This document shows positions 43,949 through 63,221 of a stretch of DNA of 64,000 nt, in pieces (position 1 is the first letter of the stretch; each line of letters starts with the position of its first letter). The stretch comes from Amoebidium appalachense (Eukaryota > Ichthyosporea). Location of the stretch: contig CAVNZM010000006.1 of assembly GCA_963693365.1 (NCBI GenBank), positions 7,192,001 to 7,256,000 on the forward strand, given 5' to 3'. A model generated the notes under the pieces. That model made no database searches and was not told where the DNA came from. It saw only the letters and a program-made list of their open reading frames with translations. The position numbers were made by a program, and so were the translations under genes.

Positions 43949-44420
43949 TAATTCGAATTCCCGGTCAGGAAAGCCGAATATCGGAGTCAAAGACACTTTA
44001 TTGACAATCACAGGCCGCATGTACATCGTGGACAGATATTTTCATTGAAGACTAGTCCGAATTTGCATCTGACGCTCTGTGCACCCACAAATAAAACTAA
44101 AACGAGTTTTCTGAGGATGACAAGAAAGTAAACCCGAAGGAAACACCGGAGCACAATATACGTATATATACCGTGTTTTTGAAACACAATTATACCATAA
44201 AGAATGTGTGTGTTATGCCCGTTGTGTTCTACATGTACAACTGTGCTTAAATACTCATTATGTAGTTATGCTCTATACCCTTTATGCACCAACAACGATG
44301 CAATATGGATTGTGTCTCCCCCCAGCCAAATATGACAGAATTCCCATGTTTCTCGCTATAGCACACAGGTCTAGAGAAACTGGTGCGTGCTGGGCTTGGA
44401 AGAAAACCTGAGTGGTGTCG

Positions 44421-44458
<38 letters not shown>

Positions 44459-44472
44459 ACGTGTGCTTGTCT

Positions 44473-52437
<7,965 letters not shown>

Positions 52438-53238
52438 ACAGGTAGATGTCCAGGTTGTGTGCCGTCAGGTGCATGAGGAGAATGTTTTATGTATGTCATC
52501 TGCCAAAATCTCTGAGTAAAAGGCAAAAACGTCTGAAGTCAAGATTGAATGCCGTCACTCGTGCTGGACAGAATTCTGAGAGGTAGAGTTGCATGGGCTA
52601 GAAGAAACTTGGAAATCATAAATAGGAGTGATAGGCTTTTCCTACAAGCCTTTTAGTTTTTTTGTGTTGCTTGGCACTGTAGATTTGCTGTGTGTCTTCT
52701 GTGTTCGTCACTATGAGTGTATGCTGGTATCCAGCTGCAGGATGCATACACCAGGCATGTGATCGTATGTAAATGAGCCTGGCTATACTAGACTGTTTTC
52801 GCCAATAGCGTATCCTTGTGAATTTATTCAACATATACGACCGTCTACGGGTGTGCTTGCTCAATTCTTATGGCTGTCGAGGAGCCCACTTGAACACGCT
52901 TTGGCTCGGGATCCATGTTTCCTTAGATCCTGCACAACAGAAGGAACTTACTGATGGCGTGACCTCTCTGTCCCACAGACGTCAGGAAAACTTAGAAATA
53001 ACGGTATAGTGATGTTCCTTTGGATTATAATCTTGCCTGCCTCTCGTCTATACTTTTTGTTTTTTGTTTCTTGATTTTCTGAATTTGAAAAAGTTTGGCT
53101 GGCTGTGACAAAAAAATTTCGCCGCACTTTTGAAACTTTTTGAAGCTCAGGAGAGGAGGCGAGCCACCCCTTCCTTATTTGGTCATTTTCTGCGCAAAGA
53201 TAAGATCTGGCCAATCAAAGAAAGCCTTTGGGCCCTAC

Positions 53239-53246
53239 TGACGTCA
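53239..53246. promoter_or_regulatory. CRE-type TGACGTCA with a nearby CCAAT box
   Basis: Perfect palindrome, about 0.8 kb upstream of the SH3-adaptor start codon. A CCAAT core lies about 35 bp away near 53,202. The pairing of CRE and CCAAT is common in promoters; function is inferred. Confidence 0.35.
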
Positions 53247-53883
53247 CGATCACGAAAGTTTGTCTTTAAAGAGAACGCAAAACGGTTACCCCGGGAACTG
53301 AGGACAGAGCTCCAAAACGACACCGGTACCCACTCAACACACATGTCCGTGCACGTGTGACAGGCACAACATACAAACCCGTGCACGCACACGCGAACAC
53401 ACACACACACACACATGAACAAGTAGGCACAGCCACACACACGCGTGCCATGCATGTCAATGAGCACACACACACACACACACAGACACTCTCACAGTAG
53501 CTCCCGGAGGCTGAATGTAGCCATGGCCGATCCTTTCAAGGCCTTCATATGCATGTGTTTTGAAGTGGTCTGCCTTTCAGCACAAGTTACGCTTTGAGTA
53601 AAGCATGAGCAGCTAGACTTTCGGGACAGGGGCTCAATGGCTCTCTGAAGCAGGGTTATGCTCTTCACTCGACAAAAGCAGACCCACAAATTCTCCGGTA
53701 TATTGATTGCGCATGTACACATAGGAAGTGCGCACATAGCCACGTGCACGGACACGTTGCACGGTCAAACACACGGCCAGGTGTACACACTCACACCGTG
53801 CATGCACAGATCCAGATGCGCGCACACAACATAACTCTTTCACACGCGACCCATGGCGTGCGCGCGTGCGCGTGCACAGACAC

Positions 53884-53958
53884 ACACACACACGCACGCA
53901 TGCACACGCACACGCACACGCACACGCACACGCACACGCATACGCACACGCACACACA
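53884..53958 (+). repeat. (CACACG)n hexanucleotide repeat
   Basis: ACACGC units recur about every 6 bases with one TACG variant. Confidence 0.93.
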
Positions 53959-54089
53959 GATAGTAGCCCAGTTGGTGAGAATAAACTGTCGTCACGCGTG
54001 CGCTTTGTTGTTTACTCGGCCAGTAAGAAACTGAGAGTATCGGTATGGAAGATGAGGCAGGGAGGAGAGGATCAAGCCCTGGAGAAGGA

Positions 54090-54730
54090 AGGAAGGAAGG
54101 GGGAGGGGGGGGGGGGAGGGGGGGAGGGGCTGGTTGGTTGGGGGGCAAGAAGGGAGGGTTACGGAATCATTTTAGACATCACCAGAGCCAACTTGGCAGG
54201 GGCGGAGGGGACCGCAGGACTCGGGGGGACACGGAGGGGCCCCCGGGGGTGGAGTGGGGGTTGGGGGGGGGGGGGGGGGGGGGGGGGGGGAGGGGGGAAG
54301 AGGAGGAAGGGCGGGGGGGGGGGGGGGGGGAGGGGGGGGAGGGGGCAGGGGGGGGGGGGGGGGGGAGGAACTTGGAGAGAAAGGAAGATCTTTAGAGGAG
54401 CATAGGAGGCCATTGTGGTGGGGTGAAGTCAACATGCCTGCAGACTCTTTCCAGCTATGTGTGTACGTGACCGTGAGCTTCACACGTGGGCCCAGATGTA
54501 CTCCAGAAGTTTATCTCCTGTTTGATGCTCGCACTTGACATGCCCAAGTGGACACCTTTGAGGGCTAGCCACTCGTATAGCCATTGTTGGTGGCCCAGCA
54601 AGAAATATAAGAAAGCGTCAAAAGAGCAACGTGGGTGTATGATGCCGGTGATATGCCACAATGAGCAGCTGTATGTACATGTGAACAGGTGTTAGCTGGG
54701 TATGCATGTATGTAGGGGGGGAGGGGGTTG

Positions 54731-54767
<37 letters not shown>

Positions 54768-54805
54768 GGAGGTTGCGGGGGAGGGGGGGGGGGGGGGGGG
54801 GGGGT
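54090..54805 (+). repeat. G-rich tracts
   Basis: G runs at about 54,101-54,130, 54,263-54,300, 54,312-54,330, 54,347-54,365, 54,733-54,767 and 54,783-54,804, with unique DNA between 54,370 and 54,710. Confidence 0.94.
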
Positions 54806-55114
54806 GTCTACGAGATTTCCGACGTGGAATAGCAACGGTGCAAAACCTTACAAGTCCGACTTTGCTATGTACACGTATAAGTTACCACCTACTGAGGCGG
54901 TGTCTCCTTTCTCTCTTTTTTTTTTTTTTTTTTTTTTTTTACTTAAAAGGGACCGCCTGAGTAGATGTTAAAACGTCGCACGTGCGGCAACACGTCAGTA
55001 CGTGTTAGACGTATAAGGTGAAGTCGTATGGTCACCATGCCATTGTTCAAGTTTTTTTGAGATATACAGTAGTTGTGATATACAGAGTGAATTTCAAAAA
55101 ATTCCTTACTGCTG

Positions 55115-55136
55115 ATTGGTCTATTTCCGCGCCAAA
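55115..55136 (+). promoter_or_regulatory. CCAAT box followed by an E2F-like site
   Basis: ATTGG at 55,115-55,119 and TTTCCGCGCCAAA at 55,124-55,136, close to the E2F consensus TTTCCCGCCAAA. They lie about 0.5 kb upstream of the Tudor-gene ATG. An ATG at about 55,154 might begin an upstream exon, which I could not confirm. Confidence 0.35.
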
Positions 55137-55618
55137 TATTTGTTTGCGCCATCATGGGCCGGCGAGTGGCGACGCTTTCGAGGAGCTTTCAGAGGCTCTC
55201 GTTTTGTTTTTCAAGAAACGGAAGAGTAGAGGTGGGGCCGATCACCGTTTTTGGTAGTGGTTAGGGAGCTTCCAAGGGAGTGGCCTGAGCAACAAGTGCC
55301 TACGTTTAGATACCGATGTAGTAGAGTACCCTTCGCCCCTTAGTTTGCTTGCACCCCATCTTTCCAACGAGGGGCTCCGGAACCACCCTGATTGGGATCG
55401 AGAAACGCCAAACACGCAACACGAAACACAAACACGCAAAGCTTTCGGGGAATGCCTTTCACTTTTTGCCTTTTAAAGGTTTCGCATATATGTTTGGAAC
55501 GAGAACGAAGCTCCTAATTTCGGATATTTCTCTACCATCTTTCTCACCGGGTTCTCTGTTCTCAATAATGTCTAGGTTGAGCACCCCTTAGTTTGTCGTT
55601 ATATACCTCCACACAAGA

Positions 55619-58232
55619 ATGAGGGCCGGGAACTTTTTCTCGCCCCTGTCAAGCCCCGACCTCCCCAGCCGCCCTCAACCGAAACCAAACAGCGTTTTGG
55701 CGCTCTGGAAAAAGCTACACTCCCCACCTTCACGTTCTCCTACCAACTCTCCATACCCAAACACAGCGCACCCTAAGATCTCTCTTCCTTTCGACAACTA
55801 CAGCTCCTCCGCGCACGATAAATACAATGAGCTACCGGAAGAGGAATCCTGGGGGCTAGGAATGCAACGGGAACAAGAGAGGAATCTGTCGGACCTCGTT
55901 TCTAAAGAGGTGAATAAGAACACAGAGGAGGTGACAAGCGCCCGGACACAACTGGGCGAGCAGAGAACACCGGTGGAGAGTGCAAGTGTAGAGGAGGGTG
56001 CACGTGGGGGAGGGTCGGGGAAAAGCACGAGTAAGGGTGGGGAAAAATGTGAACACGAAACGAAAGAGAGGAGAGCAAAGAATAAGGAGCGAGTTTTTGG
56101 AACGGACAAAAAAGGGTTAGCTAAAGGTCTCCAAGCGCAACAGGAGAGCTCCGAGAACAAGGGAAGTGCATCTCAAAACGAAAAACACATCAATCGTGAA
56201 CGTGACGACGTTGTGGAAAACACCACAGGAAAAGAGGCAAGCAACGAAAACCGACTTGACGAGACGGAAACCAACCACAAAGGGGATTATCAAAAGTGTC
56301 GAGGGGAGGGAAAACGAAAAGAAACGGGAGAGGAGAAAGGAAAAGGGAACGAAAGAGGGAAAGAGAGAGGGAGAGGGGAAGATAACGAGAAAGGGCGAGA
56401 GAAAGGGGAAAGGAAAGAAAACGGTGGTGGTAAAGGGCACCTCTGACCAAGCGGAATTTGAAAACGACCACTTACATAACACAACCGACGAAGGGAAAGA
56501 AAAGGGAGTGTGTGTGGGAAGCTGGATTTCGCAGGACTCAACTAGTAACAAAACGAAAATAGACTCCGAAAATTGCGTGTGCGCTCAAGTGGTCCCCGTT
56601 TATATGGAAAACGAAAACAAGCGCCCAGCCAACAACACGAGAGGAAAAGGAAAAAGGGATTGTTGGGAAGTGTTGTTAATACTGTACAAAACGTGGAGGA
56701 AGGAACAAACGTGGTCGGGGAGAGAAAAGAAGAATTGAATGTGAGCGTAAAAGAGAGTGGGAAAAGAGAAAATGAAACGGCAGAGGGACAAATGGAATCC
56801 TGTGAGGAAGAAAAAGAGTCGTGTGAAACGGGTGAAAAAGGAAAAGAAAAAGGGCAGGGCAAAGAGGTGTCTGGAGAGTTGCCTCTGAATTCCGTTGAAC
56901 GGGACGAAAATGATATTCCCGCAAACAACACGCGAAAAAGGAAGGAGGTGGTGAAAGTTTCGGAAAACGGTATGATATTACAGGATCCACATGTGGGCTT
57001 GGCGCAAACATGCAGTGTGAACAGTAGCAGTGTGCCGGAGAGAGAAAAAATTGCACCCAATTCAGGAACAGATATTTCTCCACCGGCAAGCAATACGAGG
57101 AAGAAATCGAAAATAGGTGAAAAAACAGAGTCGAAGAAGGAGACAGGTGCAGAAGAGAAAGGAAGAGGAGAGGGTGACAAATCTGCATGTAAAATGTGCT
57201 CTATTCCCCTTTTAATTGGAGACTTTTTTCAGGCCTTCAGTTCTTGTTGCACCCATGGCCAAAGCTGATGTGGTGGCTGCATGCAGACACGGAGCAGGAG
57301 CGCAGTGGGCGGATATTCGTGGGCGTGGTGGTGTGGGCTTACTACCACGACCAGTATCCCTACACAGGTAAGATAACATGCCAACATCTACATGTCAAGA
57401 TTAGTTATGGTTAGTATGTTTACTGTATATGACAACGTCTCATGATCATTATTAATCTTTACCATATTCCTACTTTTTTTATTGTTTTTATGGAGTTAGG
57501 GTAGCAATAGTCGGTTAACAGTTTGAACAGCAACAATAATAGAAACAACCACAACCCATCTTCTCTGCCTTTTGGGGGGGAAAAAACCGTGCAGTGTGTG
57601 TTTCGGCTTATACTGCATGCCTTCTTTTCATCCCAACGCATATATGTTTACCCACCCACCCCCCCCCCCCCACCCTTTTCCCCCTGTCCCTCCCCCGTCC
57701 CCCCCCCCCCCCCCCCCCCCCCCCCTCCCCCCCCCTCCCCCAGCCCGCCGCCCCCTCCCCATCACTACACTCTGAGTACTTCACATTCATGTACATTAAG
57801 GCTGCAGCGATTACTTCGGCTCTTCAGGCATGCACATGCACACATTCCACCACTTATAATGTTATCGGTCTTTTCAACTCGTACAATGCCTTTCCTACCT
57901 TTCAAATAGCATGTTGCATGTTGTCGCACCGTTACCTTTTTTTACACGGTTTATAGTGTCTGTGTCCCTTACGGCTATGTATACAACGATTGTTCCGCCA
58001 CATTGTGCACTACAAGTGTCTCGTTGAACTTGCCTTCCGGAACGTTTTCTTTATTTTTCATCCTCCGTCTGGCGCGTGGTATGAAGAGGGGATATGCAAT
58101 GCACACTAACTAATAGCATACGCGCGCACACACCGAACACACACACACATAAGCACGCACACACGCACACACACGCACACACACACACTCATATATACAC
58201 CCATCCCGTCTCCCTCCAACCCCCGTTCCCAC

Positions 58233-58270
<38 letters not shown>

Positions 58271-58508
58271 ACGCACACACACACACACACACGTACAGGG
58301 TGCATAGTGAAGCAGAACACGGACGGCACGTACACAGTGCACTTCAATGACGGGGATGTGCGTCTGCGTGTGCCTGTGGATGAAATCAATCTGGAGGAGG
58401 AGATGCCCGGGACCCTGCGCTGGCGCCTTATGGCTAACCATGGTGTGTTGAGCCCTTCTGTCTTCCCCCTCCCCCCCCCCCCCCCCCCCCCCCCTCTCTC
58501 CCCCCTTC

Positions 58509-58554
<46 letters not shown>

Positions 58555-58754
58555 ACACCGGGCTACATATGATGCATATGTGTTTGTGTGTTGGTCGGCA
58601 GAATTTGCCGTTGCAACCTATAGCTTGTCCGTCGTGAATGTGTACCTCTAACTCTGCAAGGCATTCTAACCCCCTCCCCCCCCTTCCCCTCCGGATCCCC
58701 CCTTCCCCCCCCCCCCCCCCCCCCCGGATCCCCCCGTCCGCTTCAATCCACACA

Positions 58755-58801
<47 letters not shown>

Positions 58802-58976
58802 CTTACACACACACTTACACATACATATACACACACACACGTGCACACACACACACACACACACAAAAAAAAAAAAAATAGGGCCACACCTGCTAAACTA
58901 GTTCAATCCTCCCCATCCCCCACAAGCACACAGACAAGCACACACACGCGTGTGTGCGCATGCATGCACGTGCACG

Positions 58977-59042
<66 letters not shown>

Positions 59043-59162
59043 AACACACGTACACACACATACACACATACACACACGTGACACACACACACTGCAGATA
59101 AGATCTGCAGTCGGTGTGGCGCCCTTGCAGAGCTCTTCCCGCGCAACATGCGAAGCGCTTGA
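55619..59162 (+). CDS. Lys/Glu-rich protein with C-terminal Tudor-like domain, four exons
   Basis: Exons: 55619-57188, 57233-57367, 58299-58442 and 59098-59162 (TGA); phases join 1/2 at each intron. The first intron is only 44 nt with a TTTTTTCAG acceptor. Exon 1 (1.57 kb) encodes a Pro/Ser-rich start, then a long highly charged Lys/Glu/Asn region. PANNTRGKGK, PANNTRKRKE and PASNTRKKSK recur. Exons 2-3 form a Tudor/agenet-like barrel: VVVWAYYHDQYPYTG, then IVKQNTDGTYTVHFNDGDV, the pattern of domains that read methylated Lys/Arg. The end carries one CSRC pair. The frame of exon 1 shifts twice, near 56,420-56,432 (+1) and 56,640-56,660 (-1), both next to A runs; these may be sequence errors or unrecognised mini-introns. 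A nuclear, chromatin-related role is inferred from the Tudor domain. The start ATG at 55,619 is the first in frame, but an upstream exon is possible. Confidence 0.65.
57660..58290 (+). repeat. C-rich and (CA)n blocks in Tudor-gene intron
   Basis: C runs at about 57,660-57,672 and 57,699-57,735, and at about 58,236-58,270 followed by (CA)n up to the acceptor at 58,298. The interval 57,780-58,130 is unique DNA without an exon. Confidence 0.93.
58465..59092 (+). repeat. C-rich and (CA)n intron leading to the last Tudor-gene exon
   Basis: C runs at about 58,471-58,495 and 58,510-58,540, and (CA)n at about 58,541-58,558, 58,757-58,800, 58,840-58,864 and 58,977-59,036. The CA-rich sequence continues to the CTGCAG acceptor at 59,097. 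Confidence 0.94.
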
Positions 59163-60889
59163 ACCATATCCAACTATCCTTCCGGTTATGTGTACTTAAT
59201 TTATAATAATTGTGTCTCCTTGTCTATTTACGGATTCCACTACATACGTTTTGTTTAAGAAACGCTGTAGTACCCGAGGACAGAAACTAGTTGCAGTATT
59301 TGGGGGGGGGGGCGGGCTCAGTATCCCCTCACCGTTATATCAGGTACATGGAGGTCTGGTGCTGTTATATATGTATTGGTCGGTGGTGGTGGTGGTGGCG
59401 GTGGTTGGGGGGGCTTGGGGGAGGAGGGAGGGGGGGGGGGGGGGGGGGGAGGGGAAGGGGGAGCCCCGGGCTGGAGGGGGAGGGGGGGGCGTATACTAGG
59501 CCCTGAAAACGTTGAAACTTTAGTGTATGATAATTTAAATTTAAGATGGACTTTGTGGTGGTGATGGTGTGTGTGTGTGTGTGTGTGGCGGCGGTGGTGG
59601 TGGTGGTGGGGGGGGGGGGGGGGGAGGGGGGGAGGGGGGGGCGCGGGGGGGGGGAGGGGAGTCTGACTAGGGCTTGCTGTATCAAGATTTGCACTGACGC
59701 ATGCATTGAATTTCCGAATATAAACATTTGAGTCTTGGTGTGTTTCCTCGGCGCTGGTATGCCCAATGATATATAGAGTATGCTTACTTGTCTTACATAT
59801 GGTTAACCTTTGGTGACTCCTTGCACATCCAGATAATATCATGATCTTGGAGACCGGGTGAAATCCCGAACCGTGGCACCAAATATACCTGGATCCTCGC
59901 CACATATAACAGATCTATAACTGCAGTTCGTGTATGTATACCCAACAAAATGCCTTTGCCCCCCTCCCCTCCCCCCCCCCCTCCCACCCTCCTCCCCCTC
60001 TTTCTTTGGTATTTGCCTCCCTTCCGTCCAAACATACGACCTGGAACTAAATCAAAAACGATCAATTAAGCCCCGCACCCCCAAAGCCTCCCTTTTCTTC
60101 TTGCGCTTTCTCTCGTTTTCTGGACCATTCTTTTTTCTCATACTCCTTCGTACAGCATTAGTCACATACCACCCGGTACATTTTTTCTTCGTATGGTCCC
60201 CAAATCATATGGCGCACTTGCAATTCTCGATGCAAGTTCTTGTGATGACTGTACAAATGGATGCACTAAGTTAGATGGCCACATCCCGATCACCCCGGAC
60301 CCACCGGGGTGAGGAGAGGGGGGAACGAATTTCCCTCTTGGGTGCCTCTTGGTGATGATTGAAAGCCAAGTGCATGAGAGAGGCTCCATGAACTTACCAA
60401 CACCACATGTGCAGGGAAATGCCATAGCCCCATGGTAATATGACTCCAAGTTGCTCTGAAAAACATGAGAACCTAGGGGTGCGTTTGCATGCACGCCCTC
60501 AAAATTAAGATGTTCTCGGAAATTACAACTCCAATATATATTTTCGAGCCAACTGCATTCACAGCTTCACGCAGTGCGGGCCATTCCTCATGTACAGGTT
60601 TTGTTTCTCATGGTATGGGTGGGGCCCACTATTGTAATGCCTCTAGCATCGCATCTGGTCATAGATCCTTATAATTAGGTCTCACTACTTCAGTTGGGGA
60701 AATATTCGGTTTATCTCAAATAGCCCTGCGCGGAGTGCATTAGTGCAATCAATACTAGTATTCTCCTTTCATTTGGCCACCTCAGATCTCCTCGGCCCCA
60801 GCCGGTTGTGTTCAGGATGCATCACCACAATCAGCTTGACTTCGTTTTCGTTTCGGGGCATTCGAAGGGTGGGGGGAAGAGGGGAAGGA

Positions 60890-60932
<43 letters not shown>

Positions 60933-60971
60933 GGGGGGGGAGGAGGGGGGGGGGGGGGGGGGGGGGGGGGG
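60890..60971 (+). repeat. Poly-G tract of about 80 bp
   Basis: Nearly pure G with a few A. A strong G-quadruplex candidate and a likely sequencing trouble spot. Confidence 0.96.
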
Positions 60972-62199
60972 CGAGGTGGGGAGGCCGCTTCTATGCGTAA
61001 CTCAGGCGAAAGTGACGGTAACACTTCTACAAAAGGCAGTTTCGGTTATGTATCGTTCGTCTAACCCAGCCTAGCACACACTCTACAGCCCGCGATTGAT
61101 GGACCGTAACTTCCATCGATGCTTCCGGAAAAATGCGAACTATTTGTGCCAGAGCGTGACTCACAGTGGCTCTTGGACTACAGCTACCCGTTGCTTATTT
61201 TGCTTCGTTCCTTGAGTTGCAACGTTTCGTTTTTGCACCGTCAGAGTCGAAAACCTTTGGAAAATTCCGAGCCGCCTTCCAGTGAAAGCACAAAGAGCAG
61301 TTATGTTGGCGATGCGCCGCATTTTGATTGGACCATCAAATTGCGATGTTTTGATTCGCTTTAGATCATGACTAGACCTAATCCATAATTCCTCAAAGGG
61401 CTGTTCCGGCTAATGTGATTTATTGCCAATTATCAAAAAGCTAGTGGCTTCCAGTCACATGTTTGCCGTTTGGGAGCAGTGCTTGCTGGCAGGCTGCTCC
61501 TGGTGCTGCCGGGTGAAGTGTAGAAGTACTGTAATGAATTTTGAAGCAGTGCGTAATGTTGTACAAGTATAGCTCAAAATAATTTCTTTTAAATTTTTAT
61601 TATTTAATGTGCTTTGAGATCGGTTTGGTGGTTTTGTGATCATGAGGCTCTGTCGTTCGCCCGGTACGCGCGCGTGCACCGGCCGGGTGCCATGGGCGAC
61701 GGAGTCTGTCGCGTGCCATGTACACTGAGGGTCGGGCTAGCCCAGGCACTGCATACAAAAAGTTAGTGAAAAGAAAAATAAACTTTCTTTTATGTATCTA
61801 TAAATAAACATGCAGTCTATGAAACGAGCATACCAGATTACTTGCGACACAGGCTTTATTTGGGCCATAAATCCAGCACATGCATGCTCACGACCCAACA
61901 TGATTGGGGTTTGGTATCACAAAGCTTGAATTTCACTCGAGCTTCCCAGAAACTTGCTGGCAGAAACTGAAAGCACATAAAACGGCACTAGAGGACTTGA
62001 ATAAACATTGCCATTTATGCAGATATACTTAAAAAATCTTAAATATCCATTAATCATTTATACTCTAATGAAACACTGCCTAAAGTGAACTTTCTTCGAT
62101 TAGCCAAGCCCACCAAGCACGGGCAAATTCGACTTATACAGCACCCCAAAGTATAGGAGATTGTTTGGGGTGTAGGGGTCTGTGTGAGCTCTTTATTTG

Positions 62200-62496
62200 A
62201 TTGGCTCACTCACCAAATAGTTCTCAATTCAAAAATATAATCCAATCAAAATGGATCTATGACATCACCTATTGCCGTCACATGTCTTGTGAGTGGACAC
62301 AGGCGTATCCGTGACCCACTCTCGCCCCTTCCACTATAGCTGTGTGCACACACAAACGAGTCATTGTTCAAGCCGGCATTTATTTTCTTGTTTACTACGG
62401 TTTTTTGTCTTGCCTGCTGCGTTTCTTGGTATTGTAGTGTCCAGGTAAACACGGAGTACACGGGAGATAATAGGGCTTCCGATAGTGTATATATAG
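62200..62496 (+). promoter_or_regulatory. Putative promoter elements of the PKA-like gene
   Basis: ATTGG at 62,200, CCAAT at 62,242, a near-CRE TGACATCA at 62,260 and a TATA-like TATATATAG at 62,488-62,496, all upstream of the ATG at 62,778. The order (CCAAT, CRE, TATA) is typical of eukaryotic promoters, but no start site can be shown. Confidence 0.35.
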
Positions 62497-62777
62497 TGGA
62501 TTTAGTTTAGCGAAGGTTGTTTTGGATTAAGTCCATAAGATTTTTTCGAGTAGAGCACCTAGTGTCTATAGGGCGTTTACTTCATATTCTTGAGTTCAGA
62601 GCAGGGCTTCAATTGCTCGATGGGCCTGTCTCTTACCACACCCCATAGGCCAACACACTATTCGGCAGCCTGCATTTGTAGGCTGCCTTCGTACTCTTCA
62701 TACCTGCTCTCTTTCCCACTCTTTTGTTACTCTTCCGGCTCGCACAGGTGTGATCATCCGAACATCCCTAGTCAAAC

Positions 62778-63181
62778 ATGGGCAACTCGCACAGCCATCA
62801 CGGGGGTGTTGTCGCGGAGCCGCGCGCCCACAATTCCCATTCTTCACATGAGCGCAAGGGACACACGGTTAGCCTCCACCTCCCCCACCTGAAGAAATCT
62901 TCTCCCCCTAGCTCTTCAGCCGCCTCCACACCCAAACATTCCCACACCAGCCTTCCAAATGGAAGCGCACAGAAACAACCAGATTCCCTTGGAAAGACAA
63001 AGAGTGTAGGGCACTTGATGCACAACATGAGCAACAAGACGGCCCCGGAGGATAAGACGCCACAGGCGACGCGTGCTCCGAGCTTGCAGCCAAACGAAAA
63101 GGGGCACGTGCAGAGGTCTAGTTCGTCCGGGTCGCTGAAGTTGCCTACACATGGGAGCAGCTTTCACCTACCCCACGTCAA

Positions 63182-63221
<40 letters not shown>

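Larger units (their letters stand above)
41078..44472. other. Intergenic region with G-rich, GT and CCAAT arrays
   Basis: After the frame-disrupted locus come G-rich DNA (41,220-41,940), (GT)n/(GGT)n/poly-G (42,000-42,262), the ATTGGCT repeat array (about 42,440-42,850), AT-rich DNA, poly-C (43,260-43,283), (GT)n/(GGT)n/poly-G (43,780-43,945) and unique DNA. Both flanking genes end into this region (convergent), so the CCAAT array is not obviously in a promoter. No coding exon is supported. Confidence 0.6.
52438..55618. other. Shared upstream region of two divergent genes
   Basis: Lies between the start of the minus-strand SH3 adaptor and the plus-strand Tudor gene. Contains AT-rich DNA (52.5-53.3 kb), CCAAT near 53,202, TGACGTCA at 53,239, (CACACG)n (53,880-53,960), G-rich blocks (54,090-54,365 and 54,715-54,805) and a CCAAT plus E2F-like site at 55,115-55,136. 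Open frames at 53,130-53,360 and 55,018-55,257 show no domain and are not called. Confidence 0.55.
59163..62777. other. Intergenic region before the PKA-like gene
   Basis: G-rich/GGT blocks at 59,380-59,480 and 59,590-59,655, poly-G of over 70 at about 60,890-60,971, otherwise AT-rich unique DNA. Open frames at 60,162-60,494 (minus) and 61,119-61,364 (plus) have no domain or clear splice sites. The promoter-side elements of the PKA-like gene lie at 62,200-62,500. Confidence 0.55.

Noticed and set aside
53130-53360. Plus-strand open frame upstream of the SH3 adaptor
   Set aside because: It coincides with CCAAT and CRE motifs, has no family match and runs into CA repeats; more likely a promoter region.
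61119-61364. Plus-strand open frame of 81 codons with ATG
   Set aside because: Isolated in AT-rich DNA, with no recognisable domain, no supported splice partner and no polyadenylation signal; kept only as a note.
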